From NCBI GenBank assembly GCA_021413675.1, contig JAIOQA010000162.1:1-58084 (forward strand): a stretch of 58,084 bases of DNA. Reading direction: 5' to 3'. This document shows, one piece after another, positions 7,946 through 16,002 of the stretch. Both the position numbers and the translations under genes were made by a program. The notes under the pieces are model-generated. The model was not told the origin of the DNA. It saw only the letters and a list, made by a program, of their open reading frames with translations, and ran no database searches. Within the stretch, counting starts at the first letter, position 1. Each line of letters begins with the position of its first letter. The stretch is from Deltaproteobacteria bacterium (lineage in GTDB: Bacteria; Myxococcota_A; Polyangia; Haliangiales; Haliangiaceae).

Positions 7946-9364
7946 ATGCGAACCTTGCTCGGCGCGGTTGCGCTCGCGCTCGTCGGCTGCGGCGACGACA
8001 TCCCCGACGCGTTCGATGGGCTGGTGCTGGTGTCAGGCCCGTCGCCGTACGTCGACGGATGTGAGCAGGAGCCGGTCGATGGCGTGCTCTACCGCGGCAG
8101 CGAGGTCGAGCCGTCGATCGCGGTGGATCCGACCGACGCGCGCCATTGGATCGGCATGTGGCAGCAGGACCGCTGGTCGAACGGCGGATCGCGGGGCCTG
8201 GGCACGGCCGTGACCCGCGACGGTGGCGCGACCTGGACACAGGCGTTCCTGCCGTGGAGCCGGTGTGGCGGCGGCACCGTCGCCAGCGGCGGCGACTACG
8301 AGCGCGCGACCGATCCGTGGGTGTCGTTCGGCCCGACCGGCACGGCCTACGCGATCGGCCTCGCGTTCGACAACGCGACCGCGCGCAACGCCGTGCTGGT
8401 CGCGCGGTCCGACGATGGCGGCGCGACCTGGGGCCCGACCCAGGCGCTGCAGACCGACGAGGATCCCGATGTCTTCAACGACAAGGAGTCGATCCTCGCC
8501 GACCCGACCGCGCCCGGCCGGGTGTTCGCGATGTGGGATCGGCTGACCGGCCAGCTGCAGCCGACGATGCCGATCGGCACCGGGCCGCTGATGTTCGCGC
8601 GCGCCGTCGACGATGTCTGGGAACCGGCGCGCGCGATCTACGACCCCGGCGTGGACGCGCAGACGATCGGCGCGGTCGCCGCGGTGCTGCCCGACGGCGC
8701 GGTGGTCATCGCGTTCGCGCGGCTCTTCATGATCAGCACCGACCACGCGACCGCCGAGCTCGCGGTGATCCGCTCGACCGATCACGGCGCGACGTGGTCG
8801 GCGCCGATCGCGATCGCGCCGTGGTCCGCGCATGGCATCGGTGACCCGCACCGCACCGACACCTTCATCCGCGATGGCAGCCTGCTGCCATCCATCGCGG
8901 TCGACCCGACGACCGGCCTGCTCTACGTGGTGTGGGAAGGCACCGCGCAGGATGGCCAGCCCGACACGATCCTCGCGTACACGTCGAGCGACGGCGGGCA
9001 GACCTGGACCCGCCTCCCGTCGCCGGCCCCCGAGCCGTCGGTCGCGGCGTTCACGCCGACCGTCGCGGTCAACGCCAGCGGCGCGGTCGGTGTCTCGTAC
9101 TACGACCAGCGCGGCGTCGACCTCGGCGACGCCGACTCCTTCCGCGCCCGCGCCTGGCTCGCGACCTCGACCGATCACGGCGCGACCTGGAGCAACACGC
9201 CCCTGTCCGAGCGCTTCGATCTGCGCCGCGCCGCCGTCGGCAAGACGTACTTCCTCGGCGACTACCAGGGGCTCGCCGTCGCCGGTGAGGCGTTCGTGCC
9301 GTTCTTCGGCGCGGCGATCTACGGCGCCGATCCGAGCGGCATCTTCACGCGCCCGCTGCCGTAG
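7946..9364 (+). CDS. BNR/Asp-box (sialidase-like propeller) lipoprotein
   Basis: 472 aa. A short signal ends in lipobox LVGC near residue 15, so the protein is a predicted lipoprotein. Five Asp-box-type motifs are spaced through it (RDGGATW, DDGGATW, TDHGATW, SDGGQTW, TDHGATW), as in six-bladed sialidase-like beta-propellers. I do not see the Arg triad of true sialidases clearly, so enzymatic activity is doubtful; a carbohydrate- or envelope-binding role is possible. It is flanked by the divergent VOC gene and followed by another lipoprotein gene 265 bases downstream. Confidence 0.8.
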   Translation: MRTLLGAVALALVGCGDDIPDAFDGLVLVSGPSPYVDGCEQEPVDGVLYRGSEVEPSIAVDPTDARHWIGMWQQDRWSNGGSRGLGTAVTRDGGATWTQAFLPWSRCGGGTVASGGDYERATDPWVSFGPTGTAYAIGLAFDNATARNAVLVARSDDGGATWGPTQALQTDEDPDVFNDKESILADPTAPGRVFAMWDRLTGQLQPTMPIGTGPLMFARAVDDVWEPARAIYDPGVDAQTIGAVAAVLPDGAVVIAFARLFMISTDHATAELAVIRSTDHGATWSAPIAIAPWSAHGIGDPHRTDTFIRDGSLLPSIAVDPTTGLLYVVWEGTAQDGQPDTILAYTSSDGGQTWTRLPSPAPEPSVAAFTPTVAVNASGAVGVSYYDQRGVDLGDADSFRARAWLATSTDHGATWSNTPLSERFDLRRAAVGKTYFLGDYQGLAVAGEAFVPFFGAAIYGADPSGIFTRPLP

Positions 9365-9629
9365 CCGCGCGGATCGTGCGCGGACGGTGTCGCGCGCGAC
9401 CCCCGTGTCCGAGGACGTCGCTCGCCTGCGCGGCGCGAGAGTTGCGCGATCGTGTCGCGCGCACGCGCGTCCGTATCGATCGCCACAATCGAGGTTGCGC
9501 TTGATAGCGCGGCGCGGATCGACGAAGAACGAAGCGGGCTCGTCGACGGTGATCGAGGATCACGCGATCGATGGCCTCCGTATGGCGATGTCGTACGGGA
9601 CCCGCGTCTTCTGGAAAGGAACGACCGCA

Positions 9630-11099
9630 ATGGGAGAGCTCTGTTCTCGGTTCGTGCGCCCGATTCGCCCCCTGTGTGCTGGCCTACTCGCGACGATCGG
9701 CCTCGTCACCGGTTGTATCGCCGACGACGATCTCGCGACCGGCGAATCACGCGGCGAGGTGCAGCCCGCCGTCCACGTCGATCCGCGGCGATCGCTGGTG
9801 GTGACCGAGCAGGCGATCCTCGCGCGGTTCCCGCTGCAGCGCGTGCTCGATCAGCTGGTGGCGCAGAGCGGGGTGGCGGGGCTCGACGCGCGCGGGCTGT
9901 TCCATCAGTGGTGGGACACGCAGAATCCCGGGCCGGGGCTGGGCGCGGGCCCGCACTGCAACGACGTGGTCGCGGATGTCCTCGGGCCGGTCCTCAACGG
10001 ATTTCCTTATCCGTGCCGCGCCGAGGGCGCGCTCGCGGCGGTCGATCCGTTCATCAACGCCGGCACCAACCCCGACGAGTACATCCCGATCGCGCTGTTC
10101 AACCGTTTCGACCTCACGCCGGGCGATGCCTCGAACTGCGGCGAGTACCGCATCGTCTATGCGCGGCGAGCCGGGCAGTCGAACACCGCGCAGCGCAACC
10201 TGATCATCTTCGAGATGGCGCTCGCCAACCCGCACCCGCAGCAGGAGCTGAAGGGCTGCCGCAAGATCGTCGACTTCTGGGCCGGGCTCACCGACCAGAA
10301 CGACGTCACCGCGCGCGCCGACGCGCTCGAGCAGTTCTACTTCACCGGCATCCCGAGCATCGATCCGGTGGTCAGCGTCGATCACCTCGGCGGCGGGCCG
10401 ACCGGCGCGGGCCAGATCCGCACCAACCAGTTCATCCAGGAGACGGTGACGCCGCGGATCTGGGATCTGCGCGAGTTCAAGCTGCGGCGCACCTGTAGCG
10501 GCACCACCTGCACCGCGATGACGGTCGTGCCGGTGACGGTCAAGACCAACCCGTTCGGTGGGCTGTTCCGTGCGGACTCACCCGATGCGCGCGCGCCGGC
10601 GTTCCAGGCGGCGTTCCTCGATCAGGTGCCCGCGCTGGCGGCGAGCGATCTCGCGTCGATCGACTTCGCGATCAGCGACACGTTCAACGCCGCGCAGTCG
10701 CCGTCGAGCGGCACCGAGAACAACTACGTCACCCAGCTCGCGGCGTCGCCGGGTGGGTTCCGCGATCAGATCGCGGCGCGGCTCGCGGCGATCGGCAGCG
10801 CGCTCACGCCCGAGGATGTGGTCGCGCGAGCCCAGGCGCTGTCGTGCGCAGGCTGTCATCGCCTCGACAACAACCTGGCGATCGGTGGTGGCCTGGTGTG
10901 GCCCGCGTCGGCGGGGTTCGTGCATGTCAGCGAGCGCGACACCGAGACCGTCGACGGCCAGCCTCGCTTCGTGATCTCACCGGCGCTGGTCAACGCGTTC
11001 CTGCCCAAGCGCCAGCAGGTGATGGAGGACTACCTGAACGACAAGCTCAAGAAGCCCAAGAACCCCGCGGATCCGATCGGCGGTCGGCGCGTCCACTAG
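9630..11099 (+). CDS. Lipoprotein with C-terminal CxxCH haem motif
   Basis: 489 aa. ATG 9630 is chosen because AAGGA at 9616-9620 lies 9 nt upstream, one of the better ribosome sites in the window. The signal peptide ends in lipobox VTGC. A long central domain with ALFNRFDL, EYRIVYAR and IFEMALANP is collinear with proteins I associate with myxobacteria but cannot name. Near the C-terminus LSCAGCHRLDNN gives a single c-type haem site, followed by IGGGLVWP and a Lys-rich end. A redox role is inferred from the haem site alone. It is convergent with the GST gene, 3 bases apart. Confidence 0.75.
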   Translation: MGELCSRFVRPIRPLCAGLLATIGLVTGCIADDDLATGESRGEVQPAVHVDPRRSLVVTEQAILARFPLQRVLDQLVAQSGVAGLDARGLFHQWWDTQNPGPGLGAGPHCNDVVADVLGPVLNGFPYPCRAEGALAAVDPFINAGTNPDEYIPIALFNRFDLTPGDASNCGEYRIVYARRAGQSNTAQRNLIIFEMALANPHPQQELKGCRKIVDFWAGLTDQNDVTARADALEQFYFTGIPSIDPVVSVDHLGGGPTGAGQIRTNQFIQETVTPRIWDLREFKLRRTCSGTTCTAMTVVPVTVKTNPFGGLFRADSPDARAPAFQAAFLDQVPALAASDLASIDFAISDTFNAAQSPSSGTENNYVTQLAASPGGFRDQIAARLAAIGSALTPEDVVARAQALSCAGCHRLDNNLAIGGGLVWPASAGFVHVSERDTETVDGQPRFVISPALVNAFLPKRQQVMEDYLNDKLKKPKNPADPIGGRRVH

Positions 11100-11102
11100 C
11101 GA

Positions 11103-11729
11103 TCACGCGCCGAAGTGCCCGGCCCAGAGCGCCGCGAGGCGCGGCTCGCGATCGATCGCGATCGCCGCCGCGTGGACGCGCGGGCAGGTCGCCGCGAACC
11201 ACGGGCGACGCGGCCGCCATCGGGTCATGACCGACAGGTAGAGATCGATCGCGGAGCGGGTCTCGCCGAGGAAGTACGGCGCGCCGCACGCGGCTTCGAC
11301 GTGGCGCCACAGGTCCTGCGCGCGGGCGTCGGTCGCGGCCCGCAGCCGATCGCCGTCGGGCACGTAGCGTGTGGGCACGTCGCCGAACGTGAAGGTCGGG
11401 TAGATCGCCGCGACCAGGAACGTGAGCCAGCGCAGGAAGCGCGGGCGATCGGCGTGCCCGGGCGCAGGCGCGAGGCCGGCGTGCGGCGCGCGCTCGGCGA
11501 TCAGCAGCACCATCGCCGCGCTCTCCGTCATGACCGTGCCGTCGGCGAGGACCGCGGTCGGGACCTCGACGAGCGGGTTCAGCGCGGCGAGCCGGTCGCG
11601 ATCGCGCAGGACCGCGAGATCGATCGCGATCGGCTCGTACGGGATGTCGGCGAGGAGGAGCGCGGCCTCGACGATCGCGCTGCCGCAGCCGGCCTGGCCG
11701 AAGAGGCGCCACACGGAGTCATCGGACAT
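11103..11729 (-). CDS. Glutathione S-transferase family protein
   Basis: 208 aa, normal GST length. The N-terminal thioredoxin-like half carries EVPTAVLADG (cis-Pro loop) and MTESAAMVLLIAE (the Glu-Ser glutathione contact). The C-terminal half is helical, with FLGETRSAIDLYLSVMTRW resembling the N-capping box of the family. The likely role is glutathione conjugation or a related thiol reaction in the cytoplasm; the substrate is unknown. A -10-like TACGCT at 11741-11736 ends 6 nt before the ATG. It faces the upstream lipoprotein gene tail to tail. Confidence 0.85.
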   Translation of the reverse strand: MSDDSVWRLFGQAGCGSAIVEAALLLADIPYEPIAIDLAVLRDRDRLAALNPLVEVPTAVLADGTVMTESAAMVLLIAERAPHAGLAPAPGHADRPRFLRWLTFLVAAIYPTFTFGDVPTRYVPDGDRLRAATDARAQDLWRHVEAACGAPYFLGETRSAIDLYLSVMTRWRPRRPWFAATCPRVHAAAIAIDREPRLAALWAGHFGA

Positions 11730-11735
11730 GGGCGC

Positions 11736-11741
11736 AGCGTA
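11736..11741 (-). promoter_or_regulatory. -10-like TACGCT before GST gene
   Basis: TACGCT on the minus strand with a 6-nt gap to ATG 11729. Confidence 0.35.
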
Positions 11742-11760
11742 ACGCGCGCGCGGCGCACGA

Positions 11761-12504
11761 TCACTCGCGCCAGGCCAGGTCGGCGGTGCGCTCGCCGTCG
11801 TACGTAATGCTGGTCACGTGCATGCGCGTGGGCGATCGGAACTCGACGGCGGTCAGCATCAGGCCGATCTCGGGCTCGCGGTAGATCGCCTCGGCGAGGT
11901 GGAGGCGCTGGACGAGCGCGAGGCGCCCGCCGCCGACGGGCATGCGGTAGATGTCGCCGCGCACGTCGCGACAGACGATCCAGCGGCCGCCGGGTGAGAG
12001 CGTCGGCGCGGCGCACGCGGCCACCTCGACCGCGGTCATCGCCGCGAGATCGACGCGGTACAGCCGCGCCGCGTAGTCGTGCGCCGGTGTCTGGTCGCTG
12101 GTGCCGGCGAAGGCGGTCACGCCGTCGGGGAGGATGACCTGGATGCCGAGGCCCTCGATCGCGATGCGGCGCGGGCCATCGCGCCCGGTGATCGCGAAGG
12201 TCATGACGTCGCACGGCTCGCCATCGCAGTCGCGCGCGATCGCGATCGCGGCGGTGCCGAGGCCGGTCTCGACGATCGTGCAGTCGACGAGGTCCTCGGT
12301 GATCCCGAGCGCCTCCTGGCACCAGGCGGGCGGGGCGGTCCGCACGGCGGTGCGCGTGGCCTCGGGATCGGCCTCTGCGATCGCCGCGTCGGCGCGCGCG
12401 AGCCAGGCCGCGACCGCGTGCCGATCCGCGAGGGCGGTCCCGCCGGCCGCCGCGTGCGGGCTGGCGCAGGCGACCAGGGCGAGCAGGGCGTACGCGCGGC
12501 TCAT
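11761..12504 (-). CDS. Lipoprotein of unknown function, 247 aa
   Basis: The start at 12504 gives a short signal with lipobox LVACAS, so the product is probably lipid-anchored. The mature part contains PAWCQEALGI, a Cys pair DCDGEPCD, LSPGGRWIVCRD and repeated beta-rich segments that resemble part of a TolB-like propeller (DYAARLYRVDL, GDIYRMPVGGG). The open frame continues far upstream of 12504, but that stretch is antisense to the SDR and later genes and is not credible. It lies 32 bases from the GST gene on the same strand and may be co-transcribed with it. Function is unknown. Confidence 0.7.
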   Translation of the reverse strand: MSRAYALLALVACASPHAAAGGTALADRHAVAAWLARADAAIAEADPEATRTAVRTAPPAWCQEALGITEDLVDCTIVETGLGTAAIAIARDCDGEPCDVMTFAITGRDGPRRIAIEGLGIQVILPDGVTAFAGTSDQTPAHDYAARLYRVDLAAMTAVEVAACAAPTLSPGGRWIVCRDVRGDIYRMPVGGGRLALVQRLHLAEAIYREPEIGLMLTAVEFRSPTRMHVTSITYDGERTADLAWRE

Positions 12505-12561
12505 CTCCGTGTGACGCGCGGGATGCGGGTTGTGACGCTCGCGGTCGGGCCCGGTGTGGGC

Positions 12562-12567
12562 TATCCA
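12562..12567 (+). promoter_or_regulatory. -10-like TATCCA before SDR gene
   Basis: TATCCA, 9 nt before ATG 12577, in a GGCTATC context shared with several other starts in the window. Confidence 0.4.
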
Positions 12568-12576
12568 GACAGGAAC

Positions 12577-13497
12577 ATGTCGCTGGTATCGCTGATCAGG
12601 GGCCGCCGCGGGGCGAGTGGGTTCGGGTATGCGTCCACCGCCGAGGAGGTGACCGCCGGTCTCGATCTCGCCGGGAAGACCGTGCTCATCACCGGCGTGA
12701 ACTCCGGGCTCGGCCAGGAGAGCGCGCGCGTGCTGGCGATGCGCGGCGCGCGCATCCTCGGCGCGGCCCGGTCGACGGACAAGGCCGCGGAGGCGTGTCG
12801 CGCGTTCGGGCGCGACGCCGTGCCGCTGGCGTGCGAGCTCGCCGATCCCGACTCGGTGCGGCGCTGCGTGGCCAGCGTCCGGGCGCTCGGCATCAAGCTC
12901 GATGTGGTGCTGTGCAACGCGGGCATCATGGCGTTGCCGACGCGCGAGCTCGCCCATGGCCAGGAGCTGCAGTTCCTCACCAACCACATCGGGCACTTCA
13001 TCCTGGTCACCGGGTTGCTCGACAACCTGAGCGATCGCGGGCGCGTGGTGATGCTGTCGAGCACCGCGCACCAGCGCGCGCCGTCGTCCGGCATCCAGTT
13101 CGATGACCTCACGTTCGCGCGCGGCTACCGACCGTGGACGGTCTACGGGCACTCGAAGCTCGCGAACCTGCTGTTCGCGCGGTCGCTCGCGAAGCGCTTC
13201 GCTGGCAGCGGGCGCACCGCCAACGCCGTGCACCCGGGTGTCATCTCGACCAACCTCGGTCGCCACCTCGGGCTCGCGATGCGGATCGCGTCGCCGATCG
13301 CCGATGCGATCGCGCTGAAGACGATCCCGCAGGGCGCGGCCACGCAGTGCTACGTCGCGGCGCGCCCCGAGCTGGCGAGCGTCAACGGCGAGTACTTCTC
13401 GCACTGCAACGTCGCGACCTCCACCGCCGCCGGCCGCGACATCGCGATGGCCGAGCGGCTGTGGACGGTCACCGAGAAGATCGTCGCGAATCTCTAG
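12577..13497 (+). CDS. Short-chain dehydrogenase/reductase (retinol-dehydrogenase-like)
   Basis: 306 aa. Classical SDR signature: TGVNSGLGQES for NAD(P) binding near residues 39-49, NAGIMALP, catalytic Ser in MLSSTAHQ and YGHSKLANLLFA (Tyr-x-x-x-Lys). The HPGVISTNL segment after the active site is typical of the retinol dehydrogenase / WWOX-like branch. It should oxidise or reduce a hydrophobic alcohol or ketone with NAD(P)(H). ATG 12577 is chosen over upstream options because the protein before it has no SDR similarity. The stop overlaps the convergent lipoprotein gene by 4 bases. Confidence 0.88.
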   Translation: MSLVSLIRGRRGASGFGYASTAEEVTAGLDLAGKTVLITGVNSGLGQESARVLAMRGARILGAARSTDKAAEACRAFGRDAVPLACELADPDSVRRCVASVRALGIKLDVVLCNAGIMALPTRELAHGQELQFLTNHIGHFILVTGLLDNLSDRGRVVMLSSTAHQRAPSSGIQFDDLTFARGYRPWTVYGHSKLANLLFARSLAKRFAGSGRTANAVHPGVISTNLGRHLGLAMRIASPIADAIALKTIPQGAATQCYVAARPELASVNGEYFSHCNVATSTAAGRDIAMAERLWTVTEKIVANL

Positions 13498-14351
13498 CGC
13501 TCGAGCTCGAACGCCAGGCGGCGCTGGTCGGCCGGCACCTGCGCGCCGGACTCGTCGACGACCCAGTCGCTGATGATCAGCTCGCACGCCGAATCCGCCG
13601 GGTACGGCGTCGTCGGCCGCGGCGTGACGACGATCGCCGGGCCGACCGGATCGGTGGTGTTGTCGCCGTCGCGCTCGTAGGTCGCCGTGATCGGCACCCG
13701 CTCGCCGCCGCAGGTCATCTCGATGACGCCGGTGTTGAGCGCCGCGGTGCAGATGTCGCCGGTGCAGCTCCGGGTGACGAACCCGTCGCCGAGGAACTCG
13801 TCGACGACGATGCGGAGCTGCAGGTCGTTGGTGCTCTCGGGCCCGATCCGCGCATCGGCCCTGGCGCGGCGAAAGTCGGCGGCGCTGGCCGGGCAGTACC
13901 GCGCCGGGCCTGCGGGGTCGAGGTGGCCGTCGACGTAGCGACAGACCAGCGTGCGCGGGGTCGGATCGAGCTGCGAGGTGGCGAGCAGCGCCAGCACCTC
14001 GGGCGGACCCGCGGGTCGGTGCGGCGGCGGTGGCGGCGGCGCCGCCGCGCCCTCGAAGTGCCGACACGTCGTCTCGTACTTGCTCGCGCACCCGCGCTCG
14101 TCGTCGGTGCACGCGGTGCGATCGTCGTGCGCGCACCACGCATCGTCGCGCGGTGTGCAGGCGGTCTTGAAATCCGGCGACAGCTGGAAGCCGCTCGTGC
14201 CGCACGCCTCGCTGCTGGTGAAGCACGTCGTGCCGGCGCAGTAGAACGCGGCCGGCGCTGGCGCGGGCGATGCGGTCGAGCCGGTCCGGTGGCTCGGCAT
14301 CGGCATGCAGCTCGTGAGAACCGTGACCACGCATACGTGCATCGATCGCAT
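13494..14351 (-). CDS. Cys-rich putative lipoprotein, 285 aa
   Basis: The N-terminus has a short hydrophobic run ending in VLTSC, which could serve as a lipobox, so I predict a lipoprotein with moderate confidence. The mature part has many Cys residues in FYCAGTTCFTS, WCAHDDRTACTDDERGC and SCTGDICTAA, consistent with disulfides in the envelope. A Pro-rich linker (PPPPPPHRPAGPP) splits the protein. The C-terminal part is beta-rich. I do not recognise the family. TAGCAT at 14363-14358 lies 6 nt before the ATG. The intergenic region with the glycosyltransferase gene contains an inverted repeat that could act on both genes. Confidence 0.65.
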   Translation of the reverse strand: MRSMHVCVVTVLTSCMPMPSHRTGSTASPAPAPAAFYCAGTTCFTSSEACGTSGFQLSPDFKTACTPRDDAWCAHDDRTACTDDERGCASKYETTCRHFEGAAAPPPPPPHRPAGPPEVLALLATSQLDPTPRTLVCRYVDGHLDPAGPARYCPASAADFRRARADARIGPESTNDLQLRIVVDEFLGDGFVTRSCTGDICTAALNTGVIEMTCGGERVPITATYERDGDNTTDPVGPAIVVTPRPTTPYPADSACELIISDWVVDESGAQVPADQRRLAFELER

Positions 14352-14357
14352 CGACCG

Positions 14358-14363
14358 ATGCTA
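14358..14363 (-). promoter_or_regulatory. -10-like TAGCAT before Cys-rich lipoprotein gene
   Basis: TAGCAT on the minus strand with a 6-nt gap to ATG 14351. Confidence 0.4.
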
Positions 14364-14400
14364 GCCGAGCTCGTCGCGCAACCGCGGTTCGACCACGGTC

Positions 14401-14424
14401 GATTCTCACCCTCGACGGAGAATC
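14401..14424. promoter_or_regulatory. Inverted repeat GATTCTC-N10-GAGAATC
   Basis: Perfect 7-bp arms at 14401-14407 and 14418-14424 with a 10-bp spacer. It sits between divergent genes, 96 bases before the glycosyltransferase start and 50 bases from the lipoprotein start. Spacing of one to two helical turns between half-sites suits a dimeric regulator. No run of T follows, so it is not a terminator. Confidence 0.55.
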
Positions 14425-14450
14425 ACGCGCGCGTGCGTCGAGCGCGCGCG

Positions 14451-14456
14451 TTGACA
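14451..14456 (+). promoter_or_regulatory. Perfect -35-like TTGACA before glycosyltransferase gene
   Basis: TTGACA stands out in this GC-rich DNA and lies 64 bases before the start. The expected -10 position (about 14474-14479) reads CAGTCT, a weak match, so an activator may be needed. Confidence 0.4.
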
Positions 14457-14519
14457 GGTCGATCGGCGGTCGTCAGTCTCCACGACACATCGCCGCGCGT
14501 GGCGAGGAGCGACACCGCG

Positions 14520-15737
14520 ATGATGCAGGACCACGAAGCTGTCGAAGCCGCGCTGCACGCGCGCCGCGATATCCCGCCCGCGCCGGTGCTCGGCGAGGAT
14601 CACGCGCACCACGACGCGCCGGCGATCGTCGATGGCGAAGCGCACGCGGTGGCGCCGCACGAGGCGATCATGGCGGCGTTCGGCCACATGGTCGATGCGC
14701 CCGACGGCGCCGTGGGGCCGGCGCCGGTCGTCGCGCCCGCGCCGACCTCGGCGGAGTTCCTGAGCCAGGCGCTGGGCTCGCCGATCGATCAGGATCGCAC
14801 GCACATGATCCCGACGCAGTTCCATCGGTTCTGGTCGGGCGGCAAGATGTCCGACGACGCGATGGCCAGCCTCACCGAGTCGGCGGCCAAGACCGAGGAC
14901 ACGATGTTCCAGAACAACCTCTGGTACTCGTCGCACCTCGAGCGCGCGATGGACGGCGGCGGCGTGGTGAGCCCGGAGAATCAGGAGCTGCGCGGCGGGC
15001 AGCGCGAGCAGCTGGCCGCGCTCGGCTACAACGTGCGCGACATCGCCGAGCTTCTCCAGGACGATCCCAGGCCGCAGTCGCGCATGGATCGATTCCTCGG
15101 GCGCCCCGCCGAGACCCGGACCCCGGGGCGGCTCACGCAGAGCGACATGGCCACGATGGCGGGCAAGGCGACCGAGCACGTGCAGGCCGGCGGCGCCGAT
15201 CGCTGGGACGGCGTGAAGCACATCTCCGACATGGCGCGCCTCATGTACCTGAACGAGGTCGGCGGTCATCACCTCGACGTCGACATGGGCCTCGGCGACA
15301 TGGATCTGAGCCGGCCGTACTTCCACAACGATCCCGCCGGGCGCGTGCCGCTCATGGGCGCGGTGACCGCGACCAACGACGACCCGATCGCCGACGCGCT
15401 CGCCGCGGTGGGCCCGGGGCACGATCGCGATCTGCGCGATCCCGATACCGCGGCGGCGGGCGTGCGCGTCGCCGAGCAGGCGCGCGACATGACCGGCATG
15501 CTCAACGGCATGATCGCGAGTCGCCCGGGCAACCCGAACCTGGTCGCGGCGATCGAGCAGCTGCGTGTCGACGCGGTGCATCCGCAGGCCGACATCCCCT
15601 CGGGCATGACCGCGAACCCGCGGCTGCTTCACGGCGCGGGTCCGCTACCCGCGGATCGCAGCGTCGCGCGCAATCAGGCCGTGCCGCCGTACCTGTTCGA
15701 TCTCCAGCACCTGACAGAGGAATCCGACAACCGGTAG
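14520..15737 (+). CDS. TcdA/TcdB-like (DxD) glycosyltransferase
   Basis: 405 aa from ATG 14520, with GAGGAG at 14504-14509 ten bases upstream. After about 95 low-complexity residues rich in Ala, His and Pro, the catalytic region begins: MIPTQFHRFWSGGKM matches the IP-x(3)-H-x(2)-W opening of GT-DXD and TcdA/TcdB enzymes; SDMARLMYLNEVGGHHLDVD carries the Asp-x-Asp metal/nucleotide-sugar site (codons at 15276-15284). Such enzymes transfer a sugar from UDP- or GDP-sugar to Ser/Thr of a protein target, often as toxins. There is no signal peptide, so any export would need a dedicated system. P1, a Ser/Thr-rich peptide gene, starts 64 bases downstream on the same strand. Assignment rests on motifs only. 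Confidence 0.75.
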   Translation: MMQDHEAVEAALHARRDIPPAPVLGEDHAHHDAPAIVDGEAHAVAPHEAIMAAFGHMVDAPDGAVGPAPVVAPAPTSAEFLSQALGSPIDQDRTHMIPTQFHRFWSGGKMSDDAMASLTESAAKTEDTMFQNNLWYSSHLERAMDGGGVVSPENQELRGGQREQLAALGYNVRDIAELLQDDPRPQSRMDRFLGRPAETRTPGRLTQSDMATMAGKATEHVQAGGADRWDGVKHISDMARLMYLNEVGGHHLDVDMGLGDMDLSRPYFHNDPAGRVPLMGAVTATNDDPIADALAAVGPGHDRDLRDPDTAAAGVRVAEQARDMTGMLNGMIASRPGNPNLVAAIEQLRVDAVHPQADIPSGMTANPRLLHGAGPLPADRSVARNQAVPPYLFDLQHLTEESDNR

Positions 15738-15791
15738 GGCGCTCAGGGCCGGCGCCGGAAGTTCTTCGTCACACCGAGAATCGGCCTGGCC

Positions 15792-15797
15792 TATCCC
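15792..15797 (+). promoter_or_regulatory. -10-like TATCCC before peptide gene P1
   Basis: TATCCC ends 4 nt before ATG 15802, the shortest gap in this series. It could give P1 its own leaderless transcript besides read-through from the glycosyltransferase gene. Confidence 0.3.
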
Positions 15798-15801
15798 GGA
15801 A

Positions 15802-16002
15802 ATGAAGAAGCCCACCAAGCGTCTCGGTCATTCCTTCGAAACCATCCGCTCGCTCCAGGCCACGGAGCTCGCCCCGGTCAACGGCGGCTCCCTCAGCACC
15901 TACGGCACCACCATCATCAACCCGGGCACGACCGGGGGCAGCTTCGGCACGAGCGTGATCAGCGTCGGGACGAGCGGGACCAGCGTGATCAGCCACCGCT
16001 AG
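15802..16002 (+). CDS. P1: double-Gly leader peptide with Ser/Thr-rich core
   Basis: 66 aa. Residues 1-29 look like a RiPP leader: [25 protein letters not shown], ending in Gly-Gly. The pattern K-x-L-x(4)-ETIR-x-L-x(3)-EL-x(2)-V-x-GG is typical of class I lanthipeptide-type precursors. The 37-residue core has 16 Ser/Thr and no Cys, with repeats of GTS and GTSVIS, so a lanthionine product is impossible; dehydration or O-glycosylation is conceivable. The leader is shared with P2 and P3. It lies 64 bases after the glycosyltransferase gene and overlaps the convergent CaiB-type gene by 14 bases. No maturase gene is nearby. The product class is inference. Confidence 0.65.
   Translation: MKKPTKRLGHSFETIRSLQATELAPVNGGSLSTYGTTIINPGTTGGSFGTSVISVGTSGTSVISHR

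Noticed and set aside
12079-12576. Upstream extension of the SDR frame
   Set aside because: The added protein has no SDR similarity and is antisense to the lipoprotein gene 11761-12504.
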